From Anaerolineae bacterium (GTDB taxonomy: Bacteria; Chloroflexota; Anaerolineae; Promineifilales; Promineifilaceae): a stretch of DNA of 64,000 bases. This document shows, piece by piece, positions 15,578 through 26,558 of the stretch. The position numbers were made by a program, and so were the translations under genes. The DNA lies in assembly GCA_023954475.1 (NCBI GenBank), contig JAMLHW010000002.1, positions 248,001 through 312,000 on the forward strand. Reading direction: 5' to 3'. The first letter of the stretch is position 1. Each line of letters starts with the position of its first letter. The notes under the pieces are model-generated. The model had not been told where the DNA came from. It ran no database searches and saw only the letters and a program-made list of their open reading frames with translations.

Positions 15578-16941
15578 CATACGACCTCATTGTACATGGT
15601 GGGCGAGCTGTCTTGCCTGCCGGTGTCCGCCAGGTAGACATCGGTGTGCGTGGCAGCAAAATTGCGGCGATTGGCGATTTGACAAATGAACCGGCCGCGA
15701 CTACGGTTGATGCCACCGCCAAACTGGTTTTCCCCGGCTTTATCGATCCGCACACGCATATGGGCATACCCATCAAAGATACATGGTCGGCCGATGATTT
15801 TGCGTCCGGTTCTCGATCGGCGGCATTTGGCGGCACGACAACCATACTCGATTTCACGGTGCAGGCACCTGGCCAAAGTTTACGCGCTGCACTTGATGAA
15901 CGTATTGGTCGCGCACAAGGCAAAAGTCACATCGATTTTGGCGTTCATGTCAATATTACCGATCAGCCACTTAAATGGCTACACGAAATCCCAACTCTCG
16001 TTGAAGCGGGATTCAACAGTTTCAAGGTGTTCACGACCTACAAAGAAGCGGGCATGATGCTTCCGTGGCCCAGCTTTGCACCCATTTTGGCAGAAATCGA
16101 TGAAGCCGGTGGGTTTTTGATGGTGCATGCGGAAGAAGATGACATTGTGACAACACTGACCGCGCGTCACCAGACTGCCGGTCACACAGCTCCCATTTTT
16201 CATGCACGCAGCCGATCCGCTGAGGCTGAAGCCCACGCCGTTGAACGCGCGGCCACCATTGCGGGCGATGTCGGGGCACGTCTGTACATCGTCCATCTCA
16301 GCAGCAAAGCCGGACTGGAAGCCGCCCTGCACGCGCGGACACACGGCGTTGATATCGTTATTGAAACATGCCCACAATACCTGCTACTAAACGAATCGGT
16401 TTATCTGAAACCAAATGGGCATCGGTGGATTACGACGCCGGCGCTGCGGATGCAGGAAGATGTCAATGCGTTGTGGCTCGCTGTAGAAAATGGCGACATC
16501 GACACCATCGGTACTGACCATTGCCCGTTTACTACCGCACAAAAAGATCGCTATGATGGCGCATTTGACCAGACACCCAACGGCATCCCCGGTGTAGAAA
16601 ATCGCTTTCCCCTGCTCTACAGCTATGGCGTGGCGAGCGGACGCCTGTCGTTGACGCGTCTCGTCGATTTACTCAGCACCAATGTTGCCCGTGTTTTCGG
16701 CATCGATCACCGCAAGGGGTCGCTTTCAGTTGGGCTGGATGCGGACATTGTTGTCTGGGATCCCACTGGTGAGACGGTAGTTTCGGCCGAAAATCAGCAC
16801 GGCAACGCAGACTGGACACCGTACGCCGGCATGGTACAGCGCGGTTCACTGGTTGCCACCATTCAGCGCGGTCGGATTCTCGTTCAAAACGGCCAGTGGC
16901 GTGGTGACGCTATTTTTGGCGATCTCATCACAACACAATAA
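15574..16941 (+). CDS. D-hydantoinase / dihydropyrimidinase
   Basis: A 455-aa cyclic amidohydrolase. It has the GFIDPHTHMGIP metal motif, the carboxylated Lys about 157 in FKVFTTYK, MVHAEEDD, YIVHLSS (His ligand) and GTDHCPF (Asp ligand), all spaced as in D-hydantoinases and dihydropyrimidinases that open 5,6-dihydropyrimidine or hydantoin rings. GGAGG precedes the start, which overlaps the upstream PLP gene by 4 nt. In E. coli a homologue (hyuA/ygeZ) sits in the same purine-catabolic island as yqeB and yqeC, matching the context here. Confidence 0.92.
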   Translation: MTYDLIVHGGRAVLPAGVRQVDIGVRGSKIAAIGDLTNEPAATTVDATAKLVFPGFIDPHTHMGIPIKDTWSADDFASGSRSAAFGGTTTILDFTVQAPGQSLRAALDERIGRAQGKSHIDFGVHVNITDQPLKWLHEIPTLVEAGFNSFKVFTTYKEAGMMLPWPSFAPILAEIDEAGGFLMVHAEEDDIVTTLTARHQTAGHTAPIFHARSRSAEAEAHAVERAATIAGDVGARLYIVHLSSKAGLEAALHARTHGVDIVIETCPQYLLLNESVYLKPNGHRWITTPALRMQEDVNALWLAVENGDIDTIGTDHCPFTTAQKDRYDGAFDQTPNGIPGVENRFPLLYSYGVASGRLSLTRLVDLLSTNVARVFGIDHRKGSLSVGLDADIVVWDPTGETVVSAENQHGNADWTPYAGMVQRGSLVATIQRGRILVQNGQWRGDAIFGDLITTQ

Positions 16942-16968
16942 ACAACGTATCGAGACAAGGGATGGCAC

Positions 16969-17355
16969 ATGCATTCTCGACGACAAACTACAATTCTCGT
17001 CATTGGTGACGTACTGGTACTTTTGGTATTCGTCCTGCTTGGCCGCGTGAGTCATAACATGTCGGCCGATTCACTAAATAGCGGTATTATTACAGCCGTC
17101 TCGTTGATCATCCCCTGGCTGATTACCGTCTTTGCAGTGCAAGCTACGCCGCAGTTAGATATACGCGCGTTTTTGCTGCGCACCCTGGCGGCGTGGCTGA
17201 TCGCCGTACCGCTCGGCTTGATGCTGCGTGCATTTTTACTCGACAGCAGCGCCATCGCGCTGGGATTCATGACCACAACGCTACTGCTTGGCGGTGCGTT
17301 TATCTTCGGCTGGCGACTACTCTTTGCCGTGATTTGGTTGCGATCCGGCAGATGA
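16969..17355 (+). CDS. DUF3054 family membrane protein
   Basis: A 128-aa protein with about four transmembrane helices, matching the short DUF3054 family by pattern: VLVLLVFVLLGRVSH near the start, PWLITVF, RTLAAWLIAVPLGLMLRA in the middle and a hydrophobic C-terminus. Function of the family is unknown. It follows the hydantoinase by 27 nt, but a link in function is not evident. Confidence 0.8.
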   Translation: MHSRRQTTILVIGDVLVLLVFVLLGRVSHNMSADSLNSGIITAVSLIIPWLITVFAVQATPQLDIRAFLLRTLAAWLIAVPLGLMLRAFLLDSSAIALGFMTTTLLLGGAFIFGWRLLFAVIWLRSGR

Positions 17356-17360
17356 GTGTG

Positions 17361-17390
17361 GTCAAGAAAGCCAGCCGGATATGGTATAAT
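17361..17390 (+). promoter_or_regulatory. Candidate sigma70-type promoter of the amphi-Trp gene
   Basis: A perfect TATAAT at 17385-17390, 47 nt before the GTG start. The -35 region (GTCAAG at 17361-17366, 18 nt spacing) is poor, so only the -10 element is convincing. Confidence 0.45.
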
Positions 17391-17437
17391 GGAAATATAA
17401 CGTCATCTATTCGCAGTCGAGTTACGGAGGTGAAATT

Positions 17438-17719
17438 GTGGGTAGAGAAACCGTTTTATTCAAGAGCGAAGAGCCAAAGACATCGGCCGAAGTCGCTGCG
17501 TTTTTGCGGTTGTTGGCCGACAAAGTGTCAGACGGACAGGTAATATTGAAACAGGGTGCGACAGAACTCGCGCTCGACATTCCCAACAAAGTCGTCCTCG
17601 AAATCAAAGCCGAAGAAGAATTGAACAAGCAAGGCGTCAAGAAACTCAGTCTGGAAGTTGAAATCGAGTGGCGCGAAGGCGCAAATGATTCTGCGGCTGG
17701 ACCAGTGACATTAGGTTAG
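17438..17719 (+). CDS. Amphi-Trp domain protein
   Basis: A 93-aa protein matching the small amphi-Trp domain family: the conserved SAEVAAFLRLLADKVSDGQV, VVLEIKAEEE and a terminal SLEVEIEWREG with the hallmark Trp near the end. Highly charged and soluble. The GTG start has GGAGG upstream, and a strong terminator follows at 17751, so it is probably monocistronic with its own promoter. The biochemical role of the family is not established. Confidence 0.82.
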   Translation: MGRETVLFKSEEPKTSAEVAAFLRLLADKVSDGQVILKQGATELALDIPNKVVLEIKAEEELNKQGVKKLSLEVEIEWREGANDSAAGPVTLG

Positions 17720-17750
17720 ACGATTTCGCAGTGCAGTTGTCTGACAGACA

Positions 17751-17791
17751 GGAAACCGGGTTTCATCAGAAACCCGGTTTCCCCTTTTTTT
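17751..17791 (+). terminator. Strong intrinsic terminator
   Basis: GGAAACCGGGTTT and AAACCCGGTTTCC form a 13-bp perfect stem with a 6-nt loop (CATCAG), followed by CC and seven T. It ends the amphi-Trp transcript and separates it from the convergent pcm gene. Confidence 0.93.
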
Positions 17792-17799
17792 ACCACCAG

Positions 17800-18474
17800 T
17801 TAGCCTGGCCACCCTTCAGCGCCAATCAACGGTACAAAAGCAACAGACGTTTCCTGAATCGTAATAAATCTATCTGGCTCACTGTGTTTGACCACGACTA
17901 AATGCTGACGGCGCTGCTCCGCTCCAACCGGCATGACCAGGCGCCCGCCCAAAGCCAGTTGCTGTTTGAGCGATGCAGGCACGAAAGGGCCTCCGGCAGC
18001 GACAACAATCGCATCATAAGGACTTTTTTCCGGCCACCCCAGCGTGCCGTCTCCTTGTTTGACCCACACATTGACAAAACCGCCTTCGGTCAGTTTTTGG
18101 CGGGCAAATTCGACGAGCTTCTGATGGCGCTCAACCGTATACACTTCGGCTGCGATGCAACTCAACACAGCCGCAGCATAACCGGAACCTGTTCCAACTT
18201 CCAATACGCGATCAGTAGGCTGCAAGGCCAGCAGCGAAAACATATGTGCAATCACGTACGGCTGCGATACAGTTTGCTTGGCAAGTGTCGGTACGGGCGT
18301 GTCATCGTAGGCCCATTCGGCATAACGGGGCTGGATGAATAGTTCGCGAGGCACGGTCGCCATCGCCTGCAAGACGGCAGCGTCTGTAATTCCACGTGCC
18401 TGTAACTGGTTGCGCACCATCTGAGCACGGCGCCCAGTGAAGTTAGACGCCGCATCATGTGCCGATTCACTCAT
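17800..18474 (-). CDS. pcm: Protein-L-isoaspartate O-methyltransferase
   Basis: A 224-aa SAM-dependent methyltransferase that repairs isoaspartyl residues in aged proteins. Signatures: VPRELFIQPRYAEWAYDD at the N-terminus, QTVSQPYVIAHM (substrate pocket), VLEVGTGSGYAAAVL (SAM motif I) and GDGTLGWPEKSPYDAIVV. The ATG at 18474 with an AGGA 6 nt upstream is preferred to a TTG at 18513. It faces the amphi-Trp terminator at its 3' end. Confidence 0.95.
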   Translation of the reverse strand: MSESAHDAASNFTGRRAQMVRNQLQARGITDAAVLQAMATVPRELFIQPRYAEWAYDDTPVPTLAKQTVSQPYVIAHMFSLLALQPTDRVLEVGTGSGYAAAVLSCIAAEVYTVERHQKLVEFARQKLTEGGFVNVWVKQGDGTLGWPEKSPYDAIVVAAGGPFVPASLKQQLALGGRLVMPVGAEQRRQHLVVVKHSEPDRFITIQETSVAFVPLIGAEGWPG

Positions 18475-18715
18475 GAGTTGTCCTGTTGTTTCGGCCGAAT
18501 CGTATGCTCTCAAAAAAGTGATCTATCCTATCTTTATCTTACTGCCTACCACGCTTGCAGTGCAACCAAATTGCGTTGCGAAATTACCTCTAATTGCATA
18601 CAATCCGCCGGGCATTCGTTGCAGACTGCCACACATTCTGAGGAAATGCAAGCTGAACAGCTTTTGAACCTGCTGAGAAATCCCGGTACAAAACCGACAC
18701 ATCAACGCGTGATAA

Positions 18716-20488
<1,773 letters not shown>

Positions 20489-20498
20489 CTGTCAACAA

Positions 20499-20547
20499 AA
20501 GCGCACCCTGTGTGGCTGGCCACAAGGCCCGCTGTACCGTTGCGCTT
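20499..20547. repeat. Two-tier hairpin in the leader of the second APS kinase gene
   Basis: AAGCGCA (20499-20505) pairs with TGCGCTT (20541-20547); inside, TGTGGC and GCCACA (20511-20524) form a second stem. It lies between the two APS kinase genes and may tune expression of the second or protect mRNA ends. No T-run, so not a clear terminator. Confidence 0.5.
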
Positions 20548-20571
20548 GAATAACACAAAGGACAACTCAAT

Positions 20572-21117
20572 ATGGAACAGCAAGGATTTGTATTTTGGAT
20601 GACCGGCCTATCCGGCGCCGGCAAAACGACCATTGCACTGGCAATGATCGAAAAACTGCAAGCACGCGGTGTCAAAATCGAGCGGCTGGATGGAGACGTC
20701 GTCCGCGAAAGCTTGACGCGCGATCTGGGCTTTACTGCCGAAGATCGAGCCAAAAATATCGAACGCGTAACGTTTGTGGCAAAATTGCTCTCACGCAATG
20801 GCATCGGTTGCGTCTGTTCGTTCATCTCACCCTACCAATCAGTAAGAGATGGTGTCCGCGCCAATACAACCAATTTCATAGAAGTGTTTGTTGACGCACC
20901 GCTGGAAGTCGTCATCGATCGCGATGTGAAAGGACTGTATGTCAAGGCAATTGCGGGAGAAATCCCCAATTTTACCGGCATCTCCGACCCGTTTGAGGCG
21001 CCGCAGAATCCCGATCTACATATTCGCACCGACCTGGAAACCGTTGACGAGAGCGCAGAACGCGCCATACGCTATCTCGAAGAGCGCGGCTTGATTCCGC
21101 TAGTTATACCGACCTGA
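20572..21117 (+). CDS. cysC: Adenylylsulfate (APS) kinase
   Basis: A 181-aa stand-alone APS kinase making PAPS. P-loop GLSGAGKTT at residues 12-20, LDGDVVRESL, FISPYQSVRD, VFVDAPLEV and GLYVKAIAGEIPNFTGI are in family order, with DPFEAP near the end. GGAC-type weak ribosome site. It duplicates the activity of the C-terminal domain of the preceding fusion; the two copies are diverged, so this is not a recent tandem duplication. Confidence 0.93.
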   Translation: MEQQGFVFWMTGLSGAGKTTIALAMIEKLQARGVKIERLDGDVVRESLTRDLGFTAEDRAKNIERVTFVAKLLSRNGIGCVCSFISPYQSVRDGVRANTTNFIEVFVDAPLEVVIDRDVKGLYVKAIAGEIPNFTGISDPFEAPQNPDLHIRTDLETVDESAERAIRYLEERGLIPLVIPT

Positions 21118-21128
21118 TACCTTGTAGC

Positions 21129-21160
21129 GGAGCAGATCCCAGGATCTGCTCCATTTCTCT
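21129..21160 (+). terminator. Intrinsic terminator after cysC
   Basis: GGAGCAGATCC and GGATCTGCTCC form an 11-bp perfect stem with a 2-nt spacer (CA), followed by a modest T-rich tail (ATTTCTCTT). It probably ends the sulfate-activation transcript. Confidence 0.75.
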
Positions 21161-21371
21161 TCCTACACAGATTCTCCTAAGCCGTAGCCAGATGGCAAAC
21201 CGATCTGGCCCTTGCTTTACAAGCCACTCAATTATCCTTATACTGGCATTGTGTTGCGGTGTGCTGCTTTGCTCAATCTGGAAAGCGGTCGGTGCCGAAA
21301 TACGTCCTATAACCGACACAATGCAATTCAGGCACAAAAACAGATAATTCGTTGTCTGTATGGAGGATGAT

Positions 21372-22211
21372 ATGAGAAATTTGCTAATGCAAAAACGGCT
21401 GTTCGGCCGAATAATGACGGGCGGGGCCTGTCTCGCCGTTCTCATTTTCTTGATAGCGGCGTGTAGTACTGATCCGGAACCAATAGCAGATCCTCCTGAG
21501 GCAGCACCATTGTTGATCACGCCGGTAATCGGTGAGGGCATGGTTATTGCTGCCGACACGACCATCCACGTTGAGCCGGACGGTGCACGGATCGGCACCC
21601 TGGGTGAAGGCGAGCGCATCAGTTTCATGGCCAAATCGGCCGATGGCAACTGGACATTAATACAAGCCAGCATTGGCTCCAACACGTTGGAAGGCTGGGT
21701 ACGCAGTGAAAACGTTGATAAAGTGACCCCAACACCTCTGCCCCCAACCAGTACCATAGCAGCCGAAACGGCCACGGCAACACCAGAGCCGGCTACTGAC
21801 ACACCGACGCCACAACCGCCTACCAATACGCCGACACGTGTGCCACCGACGAACACACCAACCCGCGTACCACCGACCAACACACCGACACGTCGACCGG
21901 CAACCTCCACACCGCGACCACCAACGGCAACGCCCAGACCAACCAGCCCATTGACGTTGAGTATTTCGCTGCTGGAAAACATCGCACTCAATGACAACGA
22001 TGCACGGGTCAAAATCCGCTTTAATGCCAATGGCGGCACAGGTGTTTACGCCTACTTCCGCGATGGCATCCAAGTAAACGGGCCAGAATACACCTTTGAT
22101 TGGGGCACGTGCAAGGGCGCACCGATGACATTAAAAGTCGTCGATTCAGGCGGTTCTGAGGTATCAACACCATTTTACGTCGATACGCCTTGCCCGGATA
22201 TAAACAATTAA
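21372..22211 (+). CDS. Lipoprotein with SH3b-like domain and Thr/Pro linker
   Basis: A 279-aa lipoprotein. The lipobox is IAACS, with Cys about 33. An SH3b-like segment (about residues 58-116: TTIHVEPDGARIGTLGEGER, NWTLIQA, GWVRSENV) is followed by a long linker of TNTPTRVPP-type repeats and a C-terminal beta-rich domain of about 80 residues with two Cys. The start at 21372 is set by GGAGG five nt upstream; an ATG at 21360 overlaps that site. It ends 15 nt before the STAND-WD40 gene and is probably co-transcribed, supplying an extracytoplasmic partner. SH3b domains often bind cell-wall peptides or other proteins. Confidence 0.85.
   Translation: MRNLLMQKRLFGRIMTGGACLAVLIFLIAACSTDPEPIADPPEAAPLLITPVIGEGMVIAADTTIHVEPDGARIGTLGEGERISFMAKSADGNWTLIQASIGSNTLEGWVRSENVDKVTPTPLPPTSTIAAETATATPEPATDTPTPQPPTNTPTRVPPTNTPTRVPPTNTPTRRPATSTPRPPTATPRPTSPLTLSISLLENIALNDNDARVKIRFNANGGTGVYAYFRDGIQVNGPEYTFDWGTCKGAPMTLKVVDSGGSEVSTPFYVDTPCPDINN
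21822..21902 (+). repeat. Three tandem 27-bp units encoding a Thr/Pro linker
   Basis: Three imperfect 27-nt copies, each encoding TNTPTRVPP or a close variant, form the surface linker of the lipoprotein. Such linkers are common in extracytoplasmic proteins of Chloroflexota. Confidence 0.7.
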
Positions 22212-22226
22212 CGTCTATGCGACAGT

Positions 22227-25200
22227 ATGACCGAACAGAACAAGGCACCTGAGACAACCGCAGCATCATCGAGCAGCACCATCAACATTGGCGGCAATGA
22301 TACTGCGGTCATCGACATCCGCGACAGCAAATTCGCCGGGCGCGATCTCATTGAACGCTATGTCGAGCAGGAGATCATCGTCAAGATTGACTCGCTCGAA
22401 GATGTGCCGCCGCTGCCCGGTGACCCACCTTACAAAGGTCTGACGTATTTCACAGAAGCGGATGCTGACCTGTTTTTCGGCCGAGAAGATCTCATCGCCA
22501 GACTTTTGGCCCGGTTAACCGATGATCGGTTTCTCGCTATCATCGGTGCCTCCGGCAGCGGCAAATCATCGTTGCTGCGTGCCGGCGTAATTCCGCGGCT
22601 GCGCGCTAAAAACTGGCAAATCCACACATTCACACCAACGGCGCACCCACTGTCTGCGCTTGCCAACACGCTGGCACGCGACGAACCGCTGGGCACAGCG
22701 TCGACATTGACAAACCAGTTCAGCGCCGATGCGCAAACATTGCTGCAAGTGAGTGGTCAACTAGCTGCACGCCAGACATCGGACCGCGTGTTGATTTTTG
22801 TCGATCAATTTGAGGAACTGTTTACACTCTGCGCGGATGAAGTGGAGCGGCAGGCGTTTCTCGACAACTTGATGACAGCCGCATCGGCCGAATCGACTGC
22901 TACCGTCATCATCTCAATGCGTGCCGACTTCTACGCGCGTTGCGACCGCTACGAACAACTTCGCCAAGCCGTCGCATCAAATCAGGAATACGTCGGTCCA
23001 ATGAATCAAGTTGAGTTAATTCGCGCCATTGTCGAACCGGCACGGCGCAACGGCTGGCGCTTTGTGGATGGGCTCGTCGAGCAAATCGTCGATGATGTGC
23101 GCGATGAACCGGGACGGCTTCCCCTGCTCTCCCATGCGCTGCTGGAGACATGGCGCGGTCGCAAAGGCAACGTGATGACCCTCTCAGGTTATCGGGCTGT
23201 CGGCGGTGTGGAAGGGGCTATTGCAAAATCGGCCGAAACCACCTACACAACCTTGAACGACACCCAGAAACGCATCGCCCAACGCGTATTTCTCAGCTTG
23301 ACCGAGATCAACGACAACGCCGTCGAAACGCGCCGCCGCGCTACACGTGATGAGTTACTGGCCGACGTCGGCCATGCCGCCGATGTTGAGCAAGTGCTTG
23401 ACCGCCTGGCGCGCGCCCGTCTGATCACCGTGGATGAAGACGATGTTGAAGTCGCCCACGAGGCGCTTATCCGCGAATGGCCCAGTCTGCACACGTGGCT
23501 GGAAGAAAATCGCGAAGCCCTGCTGCTGCGCCGCCGCTTGCTACGCGCTGCAACCGAATGGGATAGCAATAACCGAGACGCTGGATTTCTCTATCGCGGC
23601 GCACGTTTGGCCGAAACCCAGGAGTGGTGTGCAGCCAATCCCGGCGAGCATCTAACACCTGCCGAACGTGATTTTCTCGACGAAAGCAATGCTGCTCAAG
23701 CACGCGAACGCGAAGCAGAATTAGAAGCAGAACGACAGGCCGCACAGTTGGAAGCGGAACGACGCAGTGCCAGACGCCTGCGTCTGCTGCGCAACGGGCT
23801 TGCCGTCGTCGCTGTTCTGATGATCATTGCCGCTGTTTGGGCGCTTATCGGGCAAATTCAAGCGAGCCGAGCGCGAGATGAGGCGTTTTTGGCACAGGAA
23901 TCGGCCGAAAGCAGTGAAGCCACTGCCGTGGTCGCTCAACAGACAGCCGAAGCCGGTGAAGCAGAAATCGCTGAGCTGAACCGGCAGATTCAGGCACAGC
24001 GTCTTGCTATTGCATCGGACAAATTTCGCGGCATCGATCCGGAATTGGCATTGTCTCTCGGCGAAGCGGCGGTAAACGCTACTTTTCAGGATGATGGGAC
24101 AACTTATGTTCCCGACGCGCGAGCGGCCTTGTATCAGGCGCTACATCCGCCGCAACTCGCTGCACCTGTCGCCACGCTGCACGGGCACACAGATACGGTC
24201 AAATCGGCCGAATTCAGTGCGGATGGATCGCGTTTGTTGACAGCCAGCACCGACGGCACAGCACGCATTTGGGATGTCGCCACCAGTGAGACCCTTGCCA
24301 CGTTACCCGGACACAACTTTGGTGTCAGTTCTGCGGAATTTAACCCCGACAGTACGCGCATTGTGACGACGGCAGATGGGCAGGGAGCCTGGCTTTGGGA
24401 CGGCGTCACCGGCGAACAGATCGCTGCCTTACTCGGCAATCAGGAATCGAGTGATATCTATCTAGTTCCCGAATTCAGCCCGGACGGATCGCGTTTGCTG
24501 ACCGCAGGGCTAGACGGGAATGCGACGTTGTGGGATGGAGTGTCAGGTGCACTTATTGCCGAACTAGATCCACCCGCTCACCTGTCTACGGGCTACAATC
24601 AAATCCGTTTCAGTACAGATGGCTCGCGCTTTGCGTTGGCCGCAGCCGACGAAGTTGTCACACTCCACGACAGTTCCAATGGTGAACAGATCGCGGCAAT
24701 TGAGGCGTGTTTAGCCCTCTGTCGCGTTGCGTTTGTCGACGATCTACTCGTCATCAGCGGCTTGCAGACTGACGGTGACATGGGATTTTCTGCATGGGAT
24801 GCACGGTCAGGGCAAAGCAGGACCCTTCCAACGAATTGGCAAACCGATTTGGCGTTTGCGTTCGCCCATGACGGCGCGGGTTCGGCCGATGGTAGTCGTC
24901 TCGTCACAATAGCCAGAGATTATGCTGATGTTCAAGAAATAGAGATACAGGAATTAGCTCCCGATGACAACAAAACAGCCTGGTTGTGGAACACGACGTC
25001 GGCAAATTGGATCCGCAATAAGTCGGATAGCAACACGCTAACAGAACTGGTCGGTCACGGCGATCAGATTTCGGGCAGTCGATTTAGCGACAATGGGGCG
25101 CTACTCGTTACGTACAGCCAGGACAACACCGCCCGTCTCTGGGACGGCAAGACGGGTGCGTCACTTGGCACGTTGATCGGGCACACCAATAATGTGCGTT

Positions 25201-26540
25201 CGGCCGATTTCAACCCCGCCGGCACGCTCCTGGCGACGGTTGGCGACACCACTGTTAGATTATGGGATGTTTTCAGCGGAAGCTTACAGACAACATTAAA
25301 CACACACGACAACGCGGTACATTCGGTAGAATTTGCGCGTACCGGCGATCACTTTGTCACAGGGGGGAATCGTGTTTGGCTGTGGGACGACGCAGACGCT
25401 CCACGTGGCACACAGATCGATATCAATCAAGACGGCCTGTCAGAAACCAATCGCCGTCCGCCCGCAGCAATTGTGATCAACAACGACGGATCTCGCCTCT
25501 TCACGGTAAGCCAGACTGGAGCAGTGGGTGTGCTGTGGGACGGCGCAGGCAATTTAATCCGCATAACTGAGCCAACAGCACCCGGATTGACCAACGCGCT
25601 TTTCAGTCCTGACGGCAAGCGCCTGATCGGCGTAGACCGGTTTACAGGATACACCGGCGTGTATATTTGGGATGGGACAACGGGAGACCACATCGCTGAT
25701 ATTGACGTTACGGCTTCCACGGTGGCATTCAGCCCGGATAGTATGTTGTTGGCAACTGACGACGCCGATCATTCAATTCAGCTTTGGGCCGCTAGCGACG
25801 GCACGCCCGTCAGACAATTCGACGGGCATACGAATACAATCAATGCGATTCAGTTCAGTCCGGACAGCACTCGTCTCATCAGCGTGGGCAACGACAAAAT
25901 GGCACGCCTCTACGATGTGGCTAGTGGCGAGCTAATTCACAGTCTGGAAGGTCACGAAGATGACGTGATCGTTGCGACGTTCAGCCGTGACGGGTCACGT
26001 GTGGTGACTGGTGGCTTGCGCGGCAACGTGCGTCTTTGGGATAGCAACACGGGCGAACTCGTTGCTGCACTGGATGGCGCTGAACGGGATGTGATCGCAC
26101 TCCGGTTTTCACCGGATAATACATTGTTGCTCGTCGCAACGCGCGACGCCACACTGCAATTGGTGCATGCCGCTACCGGCGAATTTGTCACCGATTTACC
26201 CGGTCACACGGCCGATTTGAAATCGGCCGAATTCAGTCCTGACGGCAACTGGATCATCACGACCAGCGACGATACGACAGCGCGTCTGTGGGATGGTCAC
26301 ACCGGCGAACCAATTGCTGTATTGGAAGGTCATACGGATTGGGTCAATGCGGCATCGTTTCGACCAGATTCGCAATTTGTGGCGACGGCTAGTGACGATG
26401 GCACTGTGAAAGTATGGCGTTTGTTTTCGGCCGAAATCGATGACCTGCTCGGTGAAGCGGCCGGGCGCATCCGACGTGACTTCAGCGACATCGAATGTCG
26501 GAACTACTCACTTGAAAACACCCCAACTTGTAACAGGTGA
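22227..26540 (+). CDS. nSTAND1 NTPase with central membrane helix and WD40 propellers
   Basis: A 1437-aa signalling protein. Residues 1-70 are Ser-rich then beta-like (GGNDTAVIDIRDSKFAGRDLI), resembling short GRD-type motifs seen before STAND domains. The nSTAND1 NTPase follows (about 70-480): PPYKGLTYF, FFGRE, Walker A GASGSGKSS at about 106-114, Walker B VLIFVDQFEE at about 188-197, SMRADFY, GRLPLLSHALLETW and VAHEALIREWP. A charged coiled coil (about 490-520) leads into one strong helix (526-546) and a second coiled coil. From about 636 to 1425 I count about 17 WD40-like blades (GHTDTV, SPDGSRL, LWD), enough for two propellers. If the helix spans the membrane, NTPase and WD40 lie on opposite sides. 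Confidence 0.93.
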   Translation: MTEQNKAPETTAASSSSTINIGGNDTAVIDIRDSKFAGRDLIERYVEQEIIVKIDSLEDVPPLPGDPPYKGLTYFTEADADLFFGREDLIARLLARLTDDRFLAIIGASGSGKSSLLRAGVIPRLRAKNWQIHTFTPTAHPLSALANTLARDEPLGTASTLTNQFSADAQTLLQVSGQLAARQTSDRVLIFVDQFEELFTLCADEVERQAFLDNLMTAASAESTATVIISMRADFYARCDRYEQLRQAVASNQEYVGPMNQVELIRAIVEPARRNGWRFVDGLVEQIVDDVRDEPGRLPLLSHALLETWRGRKGNVMTLSGYRAVGGVEGAIAKSAETTYTTLNDTQKRIAQRVFLSLTEINDNAVETRRRATRDELLADVGHAADVEQVLDRLARARLITVDEDDVEVAHEALIREWPSLHTWLEENREALLLRRRLLRAATEWDSNNRDAGFLYRGARLAETQEWCAANPGEHLTPAERDFLDESNAAQAREREAELEAERQAAQLEAERRSARRLRLLRNGLAVVAVLMIIAAVWALIGQIQASRARDEAFLAQESAESSEATAVVAQQTAEAGEAEIAELNRQIQAQRLAIASDKFRGIDPELALSLGEAAVNATFQDDGTTYVPDARAALYQALHPPQLAAPVATLHGHTDTVKSAEFSADGSRLLTASTDGTARIWDVATSETLATLPGHNFGVSSAEFNPDSTRIVTTADGQGAWLWDGVTGEQIAALLGNQESSDIYLVPEFSPDGSRLLTAGLDGNATLWDGVSGALIAELDPPAHLSTGYNQIRFSTDGSRFALAAADEVVTLHDSSNGEQIAAIEACLALCRVAFVDDLLVISGLQTDGDMGFSAWDARSGQSRTLPTNWQTDLAFAFAHDGAGSADGSRLVTIARDYADVQEIEIQELAPDDNKTAWLWNTTSANWIRNKSDSNTLTELVGHGDQISGSRFSDNGALLVTYSQDNTARLWDGKTGASLGTLIGHTNNVRSADFNPAGTLLATVGDTTVRLWDVFSGSLQTTLNTHDNAVHSVEFARTGDHFVTGGNRVWLWDDADAPRGTQIDINQDGLSETNRRPPAAIVINNDGSRLFTVSQTGAVGVLWDGAGNLIRITEPTAPGLTNALFSPDGKRLIGVDRFTGYTGVYIWDGTTGDHIADIDVTASTVAFSPDSMLLATDDADHSIQLWAASDGTPVRQFDGHTNTINAIQFSPDSTRLISVGNDKMARLYDVASGELIHSLEGHEDDVIVATFSRDGSRVVTGGLRGNVRLWDSNTGELVAALDGAERDVIALRFSPDNTLLLVATRDATLQLVHAATGEFVTDLPGHTADLKSAEFSPDGNWIITTSDDTTARLWDGHTGEPIAVLEGHTDWVNAASFRPDSQFVATASDDGTVKVWRLFSAEIDDLLGEAAGRIRRDFSDIECRNYSLENTPTCNR

Positions 26541-26558
26541 CAATCACTTCAAAAGAAA

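Noticed and set aside
21822-21902. Tandem 27-bp repeats that might be taken for a CRISPR array
   Set aside because: The units are contiguous with no spacers and encode a Thr/Pro linker in frame with a lipoprotein.
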